From Bacteroidota bacterium (lineage in GTDB: Bacteria; Bacteroidota; Bacteroidia; Bacteroidales; JAAUTT01): a stretch of DNA of 64,000 nt. Under the pieces are notes generated by a model. The model saw nothing but the letters and a program-made list of their open reading frames with translations. It was not told where the DNA came from and ran no database searches. A program made the position numbers and the translations under genes. The number at the start of each line of letters is the position of its first letter. Position 1 is the first letter of the stretch. Of this stretch, positions 29,069-37,590 are shown in pieces. Location of the stretch: the NCBI GenBank assembly GCA_030706405.1, contig JAUZOO010000003.1:372001-436000 (forward strand), in the 5' to 3' direction.

Positions 29069-32000
29069 TTAAAATGTTAAATTAAGACCGGCGTTAAAAG
29101 TCCTTATCTGTGGGTAGAACTGGCCTCTTCCAGACGGAGCTTCCGGGTCGTAAGTCTTCATTTTAGTCCATGTAATCAGGTTGTTTCCGTTCATATAAAT
29201 TCGCAGGCTTTCAATCCCTACCTTTTTAAGAACAGACCCTTTAAAACGGTATCCAACTTCGGCATTTTTAAGACGGAGATAACTGGCATCCTGCAACCAG
29301 AATGTAGAAAGCTGTTTGTCGTTGGCGATAACTCCACCTTCGGACACCCGGGGAAAGGATATCTTTTCTCCGGCTGCATATCTCTCGGGAGTCCAGCGTT
29401 CCAAGTGCCAGGTTTGAGCCTGACGGGTGTTTTGATCGAAAGGCCATGCTGCGGTTTCGGAAAGGTTACAGGAAACATGTGCTACACCCTGAAAAAGGAT
29501 CGAAAAGTCAAAGCCTTTGTAATCACCTCCAAACGAAACCCCGTAGGTAATTTCAGGGAAATTGGCATAACCAATGGGTACCGCATCTTTACTGTCAATT
29601 ATTCCATCGCCATTAATATCCTTATAACGCATATCGCCCAATTTGATCTGGGCATCGCTCCATGCCGATGTAGGACGGTTCGACAATTCATCGACCGTAT
29701 TAAAATATCCATCGAAAATCAATCCTTTAAACTGGCTAACAGAATACCCAGTTTCCATCATCCAGGGATACTGTTTCTGAGGTTCATCTTTTTCGATAAC
29801 CTTGTTGCGTGCAAAAGAATAATTAGCTTTAAACCAATAATTTATTTTACCAATTTTATCACGCCAGGATCCATCAAACTCAAATCCATGATTTTCAACT
29901 TTTCCTTTATTGGCTGCAGGCAGTGTGGCTCCTACAAGTGCGGTTGGAGACTGCAGGGTAATGAGGATATTATTACGTTTTTCTCCAAAGAAATCTGAAG
30001 TAAACGACAACCTATCGTGCAGGAATTTAATCTCATACCCGATATTCCATTTTTTGGCACGTTCCCACGTTACATCAGGGTTACCTATCTTACCTTCGGC
30101 AGAACCATTATAAGCCTGCCTGTCAACACCGTAAGTTCCAAAATAATAACCACCTCCGGCTGTACCGGTATAGCTAAATGAATTAGGTAAATATAAAAAC
30201 CGGGTTCCACCAAGCTTATCATTACCAACCTCTCCATAAGACCCCCTGACTTTCAGGAATGAAACCCAATCGTTCTTTGGAAAGAAGGGTTCTTCGGTAG
30301 CTACCCAGCCCAATGAAAAGGCAGGGAAAAATCCAAAGCGTTTTCCCTCGGCAAATTGTTCGGAACCGTTATACCCCATATCAAACTCTGCCAGGTAACG
30401 GTTACTGTAATTATAGGTTACGCGACCAACTGCTCCCAACATTGCTTCGGGAACATTATATGCTAAACCTGGGTTGTAATGTTTCCGCTGATTATAAAGC
30501 AACAAACCTGTTACGGTATGCTTAGAAAATGTCCGGTTATACTCCAGAGCTGCTTCAGAATAAATTACCCTATCCTTATCAGAGCTTTCAGAAAAACCTA
30601 AAGGCTGATCTGTTGTAGTCCTGATATATATTGGTTTGGTAGCATCGTTTGGGTCTTGATATATTCCGTATTGATCAACATTTTTTCCACGCGATACGTT
30701 ATGGGCATAATAGCTGTCGTACGTTGTCATTCCCCTAAAAAGCAAGCCTCTTGTAATAAAATCCAAATCGTACTTAAACCCAACATTCAAATTAACACGG
30801 CTGTTATAGTTCTGGGCGTAGCCATTAGTCAATATCGATGTAAGCGGATTTGAGCCCCGGGCTATAGAAACCTTAATAGGGTCGATAACATATCCACTGA
30901 TTATTTTATCGCCAATAAGCCCCGGGCTCGAAATTGGGTTGGCACATAATACCGAATAAAAAATGTCGCTCGCCGATTTACCCGGATAATTCATATCTGC
31001 AATCTGTGCACTTAGTTTAATGTAAGTTACCAGTCGCTTGGTGATATTGAAATCGAAGTTTGAACGCAGGTTATACCGTTTATAGCTCGGATTAGTATTA
31101 TAATCGCTGTTATAGTCGCCATAACGGTACATCCCATCCTGTTTGAAATAACCCAGCGACACAAAATATTTGGTGGTTTTTGTACCTCCGCTGATATTTA
31201 AATTGTATTGTTGCTGACCGGTATATGGTTTAAGAATTTTGTCGAACCAGTTAATATCCGGATAAAATATTGGGTTGGAATGATCTTTAAATTTTTGAAG
31301 ATCATCGTCGGAAAACATAATAGGCTTTCCATCGTTGAGCAGTGCTTCATTTTTAAGCTTAGCCCAATCATAAGCGCCTACCAGATCTGGCGTTTTGGTA
31401 ACATTTTGAAGAGCATAATTGGCCGAAAACGAAAATTTGGGTTTCCCTTCGGTACCGGTTTTAGTGGTTACAATAATTACACCGTTAGCTCCACGAATAC
31501 CATAAACAGCCGTAGCCGATGCATCCTTAAGAATACTGATAGTTTCAATTTCATTAGGGTCTAATAAATTGATATTATCGCGTTCAACCCCGTCAACTAC
31601 AATAATTGGGCTCGAAGGGTCTCCGTCGCTGAGGGTACCAATACCCCTGATTTTGATGGTCGATCCTTCCTGACCGGGCTCTCCGCTTCGTTGTACCGCG
31701 GTTAAACCTGGTAACCGGCCTACCAGCGAGTTGGTAATATTTGCTACGGGCGATTGCACCAGATCCTTTGTCGCGATATTAGAGATTGCACCGGTAACGC
31801 TGACTTTCTTCTGGCTACCGAAGCCTACCACAACTACTTCTTCCAGCTTTTGAACGTCTTCGGACAATTTTACGTCTATTACATTTTGGGTTTTAACCGG
31901 AGCCATCTCGGTTACAAACCCGATAAATGAAAATACCAGAATATCATTACGACTATCCACATTGATGGTATATTTACCGTTAAGGTCCGAAACTACGCCC

Positions 32001-32482
32001 CTTGTCGTATTTTTGACCATAACACTGACTCCAGGTAACGGATTATCGTTAATATCAGTAATTGTACCGGAAACTTTAATTTGTTGTTGGGCTTCCACCG
32101 GAATAGGCTCTTTCACAGGATTTTTAGACGTAATGACAATATATTTATCAATTACCTGATACTTCACCCCGGTATTGCTAAGTATTTCATCCAGTATTTG
32201 TTCCAGTTGTTTATTCTTAGCAACAATATTTACATATTTTTTTAATTCGTCTCTTGAGTTATCGTAAACCAATTTAAATTCACTCTGTTTGCTGATGGTT
32301 TCCAATACACTCTCAATGGTGACACCTTTCATACACAAGTTAAAGCGTACAGACTGGGAATACGTCCCTGCTGAAATACTCATTATTGCTACAAAAGATA
32401 ACAAAAAGGATAATTTCATAATCGTTAGTAGTTTTCGGATATAGTAATTCCTCTCCTTTTTACATTTTCGTAAAAAAATCAT
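29069..32482 (-). CDS. susC: SusC TonB-dependent transporter with STN signalling domain (first pair)
   Basis: 1137 residues. The long N-terminus before MKLSFLLSFVAIMSISAGTY is typical of STN-type SusC proteins, so the ATG at 32482 is kept (32419 is the alternative). An STN domain (about 50-115: FKLVYDNSRDELKKYVNIVA, QVIDKYIVI) comes before the regulatory-like domain (GTITDINDNPLPGVSVMVK), the TonB box EEVVVVGFGSQKK, the plug (LVGRLPGLTAVQRSGEPGQE, ILKDASATAVYGIRGANGV) and the barrel. The STN domain contacts the FecR anti-sigma encoded just upstream, so binding of a ligand should release the ECF sigma factor and raise PUL expression. It is the first structural gene of the locus. Confidence 0.94.
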   Translation of the reverse strand: MIFLRKCKKERNYYIRKLLTIMKLSFLLSFVAIMSISAGTYSQSVRFNLCMKGVTIESVLETISKQSEFKLVYDNSRDELKKYVNIVAKNKQLEQILDEILSNTGVKYQVIDKYIVITSKNPVKEPIPVEAQQQIKVSGTITDINDNPLPGVSVMVKNTTRGVVSDLNGKYTINVDSRNDILVFSFIGFVTEMAPVKTQNVIDVKLSEDVQKLEEVVVVGFGSQKKVSVTGAISNIATKDLVQSPVANITNSLVGRLPGLTAVQRSGEPGQEGSTIKIRGIGTLSDGDPSSPIIVVDGVERDNINLLDPNEIETISILKDASATAVYGIRGANGVIIVTTKTGTEGKPKFSFSANYALQNVTKTPDLVGAYDWAKLKNEALLNDGKPIMFSDDDLQKFKDHSNPIFYPDINWFDKILKPYTGQQQYNLNISGGTKTTKYFVSLGYFKQDGMYRYGDYNSDYNTNPSYKRYNLRSNFDFNITKRLVTYIKLSAQIADMNYPGKSASDIFYSVLCANPISSPGLIGDKIISGYVIDPIKVSIARGSNPLTSILTNGYAQNYNSRVNLNVGFKYDLDFITRGLLFRGMTTYDSYYAHNVSRGKNVDQYGIYQDPNDATKPIYIRTTTDQPLGFSESSDKDRVIYSEAALEYNRTFSKHTVTGLLLYNQRKHYNPGLAYNVPEAMLGAVGRVTYNYSNRYLAEFDMGYNGSEQFAEGKRFGFFPAFSLGWVATEEPFFPKNDWVSFLKVRGSYGEVGNDKLGGTRFLYLPNSFSYTGTAGGGYYFGTYGVDRQAYNGSAEGKIGNPDVTWERAKKWNIGYEIKFLHDRLSFTSDFFGEKRNNILITLQSPTALVGATLPAANKGKVENHGFEFDGSWRDKIGKINYWFKANYSFARNKVIEKDEPQKQYPWMMETGYSVSQFKGLIFDGYFNTVDELSNRPTSAWSDAQIKLGDMRYKDINGDGIIDSKDAVPIGYANFPEITYGVSFGGDYKGFDFSILFQGVAHVSCNLSETAAWPFDQNTRQAQTWHLERWTPERYAAGEKISFPRVSEGGVIANDKQLSTFWLQDASYLRLKNAEVGYRFKGSVLKKVGIESLRIYMNGNNLITWTKMKTYDPEAPSGRGQFYPQIRTFNAGLNLTF

Positions 32483-32494
32483 AGTTTTGTTGTT

Positions 32495-32502
32495 TAAAGT
32501 TA
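32495..32502 (-). promoter_or_regulatory. Possible -7 element for the susC-led operon
   Basis: On the minus strand TAACTTTA, one mismatch from the Bacteroidota TAnnTTTG consensus, lies about 12-20 bases before the SusC ATG. A separate promoter is expected here because of the terminator-like hairpin upstream. ECF-sigma promoters need not follow the consensus, so this is weak. Confidence 0.25.
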
Positions 32503-32557
32503 GACTGATAGGATGGCCTTAGCTTGAAAGGTGTGGACCATCTGGTTTAATTTATTG

Positions 32558-32586
32558 CCCGGGAAATGTTGGTAGCGTTTTCCGGG
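32558..32586 (-). terminator. Hairpin between fecR and susC
   Basis: CCCGGGAAA pairs with TTTTCCGGG over 9 bp with one G-T wobble and an 11-base loop. It lies in the 177-bp gap after the FecR stop. The T-run is poor. It may end or attenuate the sigma/anti-sigma transcript before the susC operon. Confidence 0.5.
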
Positions 32587-32659
32587 TATTTTTCACAAGA
32601 TGTTCTAAAATGATTTTATCATAGGCGATTAGAGTTAGTTAGTTATAGATATAAGGTTA

Positions 32660-33724
32660 TTATTTCTCTTCAGACGGTATATCCGGCAATTGGGGAGGGC
32701 GTTTAAATTCAGTTACCCGTATCTTCTTATCGTTCACTTTAAATTTCAGATCTAAAGCTTCTCCTGTGACTTGAAGTATTTTGCCTAACGATTCATGCTT
32801 CCTAAAATGAGCAGTAAGTCTCTTGTTTTTAATAAGATTACTGTTATAAACAAATTCTTTATCGAAGTAGCGTTCAAGCTTCTTAAACACAATTTCGGGC
32901 TGCTCGTTAAAAAATATAAACTCGCCCTCTTTCCATAATGAATAAGTATCAGCCCGGAATTTACTTTTAACGATATTTCTCGATTTTCTATTAAAGGAGG
33001 CTACTTCAAATGGAGCCAGCAAGGTCTTTCCTCCCGATTTCATTTCTGTTAACGAAACACTTCCCGACAATAATGCAGTTTCAATGTTCTGATCATCGGG
33101 GTAGGCGCTGATATTAAATACGGTACCCAGCACTTCCACTTTTATCCCTTTGGTAATCACATGAAACGGTTTGGATTTATCGTGGGCAACCTCAAAGTAT
33201 CCTTCACCTTCGAGCTTTACATTTCGCTCGTTGGCTTCAAATTTTTGAGGCCAGGAGAGTTTCGACTCAGCGTTAAGCCACACTTTGGTTCCATCGGGCA
33301 AAGTAACTTGCTGTTTTTGCCCTCTGGGTACAATTACATGAGCATAATTTATTTTTGCATCACTACTGTGTGTTTTGTTTGTGGCATTAGTCAAAAAATG
33401 GATTATTATACCAATGCTTAGCACGATAAACAGCGAAGCCGCAACTAGCAACCGCGGGTTTAAAAGATAGCTGCGCTTTTTCATGCTCACTGTTTGATGC
33501 CTCAAACCTTTGGTCAGTAATTTAAATTTTTGCCATTCATTCGTAACATCAATATTTTGTACATCATAAATCATTCCCGATTTTTCCCATGCTTTCCGCA
33601 TCGAGGCAAACTCAGCATTAAGTTCAGAATCTGAAGCCAACACCTTTTCAACTGCCAAAGCTTCCTCCGGGCTTAATTCGCCTAATAAATAACTTATCAG
33701 ATATTCGGTTTCCTTTTCGGACAT
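32660..33724 (-). CDS. FecR-family anti-sigma factor
   Basis: 354 residues. The cytoplasmic N-terminus (YLISYLLGELSPEEALAVEK ... WEKSGM) is the sigma-binding part. A single transmembrane span is at about 93-112 (LLVAASLFIVLSIGIIIHFL). The periplasmic FecR domain follows (VIVPRGQKQQVTLPDGTKVW, LNAESKLSWP, LEGEGYFEVAHDKSKPFHVI, VEVLGTVFNISAYPDD). A C-terminal domain resembling STN (AHFRKHESLGKILQVTGEAL) is the expected contact with the SusC signalling domain. It lies 112 bp downstream of the ECF sigma gene. It holds the sigma factor inactive until the first SusC binds its glycan. Confidence 0.93.
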   Translation of the reverse strand: MSEKETEYLISYLLGELSPEEALAVEKVLASDSELNAEFASMRKAWEKSGMIYDVQNIDVTNEWQKFKLLTKGLRHQTVSMKKRSYLLNPRLLVAASLFIVLSIGIIIHFLTNATNKTHSSDAKINYAHVIVPRGQKQQVTLPDGTKVWLNAESKLSWPQKFEANERNVKLEGEGYFEVAHDKSKPFHVITKGIKVEVLGTVFNISAYPDDQNIETALLSGSVSLTEMKSGGKTLLAPFEVASFNRKSRNIVKSKFRADTYSLWKEGEFIFFNEQPEIVFKKLERYFDKEFVYNSNLIKNKRLTAHFRKHESLGKILQVTGEALDLKFKVNDKKIRVTEFKRPPQLPDIPSEEK

Positions 33725-33836
33725 AAAATATACTTCGTTTGTAATAGTAACGACAATACTTCGTTTTACCCCTACACACTTTTTTACTTTTTATTAAAAA
33801 AAGTATAATAGCCTGTTTTACGAGGCCATGATGGCT

Positions 33837-34403
33837 TTATTTAATTTTGATAAAAAGGAAAAGCAGAAAAGGTAAATAATCTTTTAATTCGGTACGAAAG
33901 CGGGAAAGAGCCCTTGAAACCTGAGTTTCAACGGTTTTAACAGACAATCCGAGCCGCTCGGCTATCTCTTTGTATTTTAGCCCTTCAATCCGGCTCAACA
34001 CAAAGATTTCTTTCATTTGAGGAGGTAAATTTTCGAGAGTTCTTCGAAATTTATTTTCAAGTTCTTCGTAAACGACCCAATCTCCGTCATTACTTGTTGG
34101 CAATTCGTTGGCAATTAATGAGGCGTCAATTTTATCCTGAAGTTTTTTCTGAGAACGGGCAAAATCTATGCAGTTATTTCTTAGAGACTTATACAAATAA
34201 TTTTCTACCGGCCCCTGAGCCTGAAGCCGACTTTTTATTTCCCAAAATTTAAGAAACGTATGCTGAACCACCTCCTTGGACTCATCATGCGACAAGCCAA
34301 AAAGCCTGGCATTGAAACACATACTCTTGAAATATTTTAAAAAAACGATTTCAAATGCTTTCTCGTCTCCAGAAATTATTTTTTGAAATAATTCATTTGA
34401 CAT
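33837..34403 (-). CDS. ECF RNA polymerase sigma factor of the PUL
   Basis: 188 residues, full length for the Bacteroidota SusC/FecR-linked ECF group. Region 2 reads AFEIVFLKYFKSMCFNA ... VVQHTFLKFWEIKSR ... YLYKSLRNNCIDFARSQKK. Region 4 reads LPPQMKEIFVLSRIEGLKYK and EIAERLGLSVKTVETQVSRA. The C-terminus ends in a hydrophobic tail (LLFLFIKIK), common in this group. It should direct transcription of the susC-led operon when freed by FecR. It is the first gene of the locus. No consensus TAnnTTTG box was found in the AT-rich sequence upstream (34404-34640), where I see no other feature. Confidence 0.93.
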   Translation of the reverse strand: MSNELFQKIISGDEKAFEIVFLKYFKSMCFNARLFGLSHDESKEVVQHTFLKFWEIKSRLQAQGPVENYLYKSLRNNCIDFARSQKKLQDKIDASLIANELPTSNDGDWVVYEELENKFRRTLENLPPQMKEIFVLSRIEGLKYKEIAERLGLSVKTVETQVSRALSRFRTELKDYLPFLLFLFIKIK

Positions 34404-34646
34404 TATCTCATGGGCTAAAATCTCGACAGGTACGCCAAAAATCAGTTAATATCTTAATTTTAACTAATTTACAAATTGTATCATCCCAATAGCGGAATTA
34501 CAAAATATGCCGTATCGAACAGATTGGTTATTGGGAGACGAATGTATCTAAAGGTTTTTAAAAACAAAAGCTGTACAGCTTAAAATTTTCCAAACGTCAT
34601 TCATGCTATTTGAAAAAACTGTTTTAGAATGAATTATATTAAAAAC

Positions 34647-34693
34647 AAAAGTTCCGGGTTACAGAAATAAATTTACTGTAACCCGGAACTTTT
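34647..34693 (-). terminator. Strong terminator of the metal-efflux operon
   Basis: A perfect 18-bp inverted repeat (AAAAGTTCCGGGTTACAG and its complement) around an 11-base loop, 9 bases after the stop of the adaptor gene. On the minus strand it is followed by TTTTGTTTTT, the pattern of an intrinsic terminator. It separates the efflux operon from the PUL. Confidence 0.88.
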
Positions 34694-34702
34694 ATCTCCT
34701 GA

Positions 34703-35938
34703 TTATTTCGGTTCCATCATACTCGGTTTTCCGGCAAGCTGAGCCGCAGCATCCACGGCGAAGGTTCCGTTGGTAACCACCTCATCGCCCTCGGAAAGGC
34801 CTTGTTTTACAACATACCAATCGCCCGATTCGGAACCAAGAGTCACTTCGCGCCTTACGAATGCAGGAGTTGTAGCCGCCTGATCTTTAACGTAGACCAC
34901 GGAGCGTTTGCCGGTCCATAACACTGCCGATTTAGGCACTGCCAATTCATTTTTAGTATCCAATACCGAACGGATCGTACCGGTTGCAAACATCTCAGGC
35001 TTTAGATGACCAGCGCTGTTGGGAACATCAAGCCTTACCCTCGCAGTACGAGTCTGTGCATTGATAGCCGGATCGACAAACGAAATTGTTCCCGAAAATT
35101 GTTTTCCGGGCAACGACTGAACGTTAAAAGTAACCTGCGCACCTTTATGAATCCAAGCCAAGTCGCTCTCATAGGCATCGAACATCACCCAAACACGCGA
35201 TAAATCGACAATTTCGTAAAGCGGCTGTCCCAGCCCTACGTAATCGCCCACATTTACCTTGCGGTTGAGCACGGTTCCTCCCGCAACAGCCCTGACCTCA
35301 AATTCGCCGTTTACCTTTCCTCCTTTTTCGATAGACACAATCTGTGAATCCGAAAGTTTCCAAAGACGTAACTTTCCACGGGCAGCCTCAACAATGGCAG
35401 GGTTTGAATCTTTAAATTTTAAGGATTCGATTAATTCCTGCTGGGCGGTAAGTAATTCGGGCGAATAAACCTGGGCTATAACTTGTCCCTTCGCCACCGT
35501 TTCGCCGGTGAAATTTACCAACAGCCGTTCAATTCGGCCGGGAATATGGGCCGGAAGAGTCTGTATGAGCCGTTCATCGGACTGTACCTTACCGTAAAGA
35601 CGGATTTCCTTTGCTGTCTTTTGTCGCGACACTACGGTTGTCTGTATGTTGGCAATTTTTACGGCAGCTTCGTCCATTTGAATGGCATCGGGATTTGCTT
35701 TCGACACCTGCTGGTCGAGTGGAATCAAATCCATCGCACAAATAGGGCACTTTCCGGGAGCATCGCGCCTGATTTGAGGGTGCATGGAGCACGTCCAAAC
35801 GGTATGTTTCTCGTGCGTTTCGGTAACGCTTTTCGAAGGTTCAGAATGTGTTTTATGGAACAGGAGCCAGCCAAGAAACAGTCCGGCCAGTATTAAAAGT
35901 GTTCCTTTGATATAAGGGTTGGAAAATATTGATTTCAT
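34703..35938 (-). CDS. CusB-type RND efflux adaptor with heavy-metal-binding N-terminus
   Basis: 411 residues. An N-terminal anchor or signal (GTLLILAGLFLGWLLF) is followed by the heavy-metal-binding motif WTCSMHPQIRRDAPGKCPIC plus AMDLIPL, seen in CusB/CzcB-like adaptors of Bacteroidota. Then come the barrel-sandwich and hairpin regions (PAHIPGRIERLLVNFTGETV, GQVIAQVYSPELLTAQQEL, VRAVAGGTVLNRKVNVGDYV) and the membrane-proximal domain. It links the RND pump to the TolC-type channel and may hand over Cu(I)/Ag(I) or a similar cation. It is the last gene of the operon, 117 bp after TolC. The metal is not determined by sequence alone. Confidence 0.9.
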   Translation of the reverse strand: MKSIFSNPYIKGTLLILAGLFLGWLLFHKTHSEPSKSVTETHEKHTVWTCSMHPQIRRDAPGKCPICAMDLIPLDQQVSKANPDAIQMDEAAVKIANIQTTVVSRQKTAKEIRLYGKVQSDERLIQTLPAHIPGRIERLLVNFTGETVAKGQVIAQVYSPELLTAQQELIESLKFKDSNPAIVEAARGKLRLWKLSDSQIVSIEKGGKVNGEFEVRAVAGGTVLNRKVNVGDYVGLGQPLYEIVDLSRVWVMFDAYESDLAWIHKGAQVTFNVQSLPGKQFSGTISFVDPAINAQTRTARVRLDVPNSAGHLKPEMFATGTIRSVLDTKNELAVPKSAVLWTGKRSVVYVKDQAATTPAFVRREVTLGSESGDWYVVKQGLSEGDEVVTNGTFAVDAAAQLAGKPSMMEPK

Positions 35939-36055
35939 AAGATACTGTTTAAAATTTACTTAATTTATTTACGAATGCCGATTTATGATTGATGATTCGT
36001 CGTCGATAATTTAGGATCCATGTTTTTTATAAGTCATTATATCAGCAATCGTAAA

Positions 36056-37528
36056 TCAATAATTACTTTTTGCCATTAAATACTCGACATTTGCTACTGC
36101 CGTCAACTGATCGACCATCGATTCGACAAGTTTAAACTCCAGTTCAAGGCGTTTTTGTTGCATTTGCAATACTTCCTCAAGATCGGCACCTCCCGATTGA
36201 TAGGTAGCCGCGAGAATGTCGAGTGACTGGTTGGTCAGTTTTATCTGCCATTGATATTGCTCGGTTTTGCGACGGGCATTTTTCACGTCGAGCAACAGAT
36301 TCTGCAAATTGACCTGCAAATCGTTGAGCATCGCTGTTTGTTTTTCGCGCGACGCACTTTGCTGTAAATCAGCTTCGCGGCGCATGGCATTGTACTTTTT
36401 TCGATAAATAGGCAGCGTAATGGTTACCATGGGCATAACCATATCTTTACCATTATCCATGATGTCGGCTCCTTCTTTTGGCTTCAACACCATATAATCG
36501 AAACCCACGCCAACCATCGGATAACCCATACGCCGGGCCTTATCGGCCTTGGCTTCGTACGACGCCTGTTCTGATTTATACATCTTAATCATTGGATTAT
36601 GAGCCGAAATACTATCAGACAACAATTTGAAATCGGCAATAAAATCTGAAGCAATGAGGGAATCAGGCACCAATACGGGAAAATTCTGAGGCCGGTTTAA
36701 TAAACTGTTAAAAGCTGCCTCTAGCGGAATTTTTTTATCGTTAAGACTTTCGATGGAGGTTTCCAGTTCACGAATATCCATCTGAACCCGTAAAACATCA
36801 ACCATCCCTTTACCCTGTTGTGTCATTGATCCGCCCGAAACCGGCATTGATGCACCTCCTGCATTCACTGCACTCCCCGATCCCATAGAGGTTCCGCCCA
36901 TCCCACTTTTCGAGGGACTACTTTGATCGGGCTGCGAAATACCGGAAGAAAAACGTTGCGAACCGGAAGATGCATTACCTCCGGTCTTAAATCTCACCAA
37001 TGCCAGCTGCTCAAACGTCTTTAAAAACTTAAGATTCTTCTCTGCCAGCGCTTTTTCCTTATTGAGTTTGTATAACTGGTACCAGGCAGATTTCACCTCA
37101 AAATACAGACGGTTACGAGCCTCGGCAAACGCCTCAAAGCGGGCCTGAGCCATACTGGTTGCTTCGGTTTTGGAGGCTTTCAACGTTCCAAACCACGGGA
37201 ACATCTGCATAAACCGAATATCGGCCACCTGCTTGCCCATGAGTTCTTCCTTAGGCTTGATGAAATACCCGAACGTAACATCCGGATCGGGCAACGCGCC
37301 TACCTGGGGAACCATTTCGAGCGAAGCAAGATATTCATTATAAGAAGCCTTCAGCGATGGGTTGTTTTTGGCCGCAATCATCAAATAGTTGTTGATGCTA
37401 TCCTGGGAATAACCAGGTTTCAGCACACAAACTAAGATAGCTACGAGCACTATTTTTTCAACACGGAGACACAAAGGCACAGAGTTTCTATCTCGCCAAT
37501 ACTTAATATATAGATATAATTGTTTCAT
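36056..37528 (-). CDS. TolC-family outer membrane efflux channel
   Basis: 490 residues. Two outer-membrane-factor repeats are visible (NNPSLKASYNEYLASLEMVP, GALPDPDVTFGYF; YEAKADKARRMGYPMVGVGF), plus long coiled-coil helices. Residues about 181-238 are a Ser/Gly/Met-rich low-complexity insert (SGSQRFSSGISQPDQSSPSK, MGGTSMGSGSAVNAGGASM); a Met-rich segment could bind metal but may be a mere linker. The ATG at 37528 overlaps the pump stop by 4 bases (ATGA), so translation is coupled. The first ~25 residues (KYWRDRNSVPLCLRVEK) come partly from a degenerate repeat at 37453-37484. The mature protein begins after LKPGYSQ. Confidence 0.9.
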   Translation of the reverse strand: MKQLYLYIKYWRDRNSVPLCLRVEKIVLVAILVCVLKPGYSQDSINNYLMIAAKNNPSLKASYNEYLASLEMVPQVGALPDPDVTFGYFIKPKEELMGKQVADIRFMQMFPWFGTLKASKTEATSMAQARFEAFAEARNRLYFEVKSAWYQLYKLNKEKALAEKNLKFLKTFEQLALVRFKTGGNASSGSQRFSSGISQPDQSSPSKSGMGGTSMGSGSAVNAGGASMPVSGGSMTQQGKGMVDVLRVQMDIRELETSIESLNDKKIPLEAAFNSLLNRPQNFPVLVPDSLIASDFIADFKLLSDSISAHNPMIKMYKSEQASYEAKADKARRMGYPMVGVGFDYMVLKPKEGADIMDNGKDMVMPMVTITLPIYRKKYNAMRREADLQQSASREKQTAMLNDLQVNLQNLLLDVKNARRKTEQYQWQIKLTNQSLDILAATYQSGGADLEEVLQMQQKRLELEFKLVESMVDQLTAVANVEYLMAKSNY

Positions 37529-37590
37529 AAGCCATTACTTAAATTTGAAGATTGTGCTTTTTCCGTGTCACCGTGGCTCTGTGTTGAAAT
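37453..37590. repeat. Degenerate inverted repeat across the pump/TolC junction
   Basis: The segment at 37453-37484 (reverse complement CTCTGTGCC TTTGTGTCTCC GTGTTGAAAA) matches 37561-37590 at about 21 of 30 positions in opposite orientation, with GTGTTGAAA exact. It resembles the dispersed CTCTGTG/TTTGTGTC repeats found in many Bacteroidota genomes. It has been taken into the coding ends of both genes and encodes the pump's STQSHGDTEKAQ tail. Confidence 0.55.
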
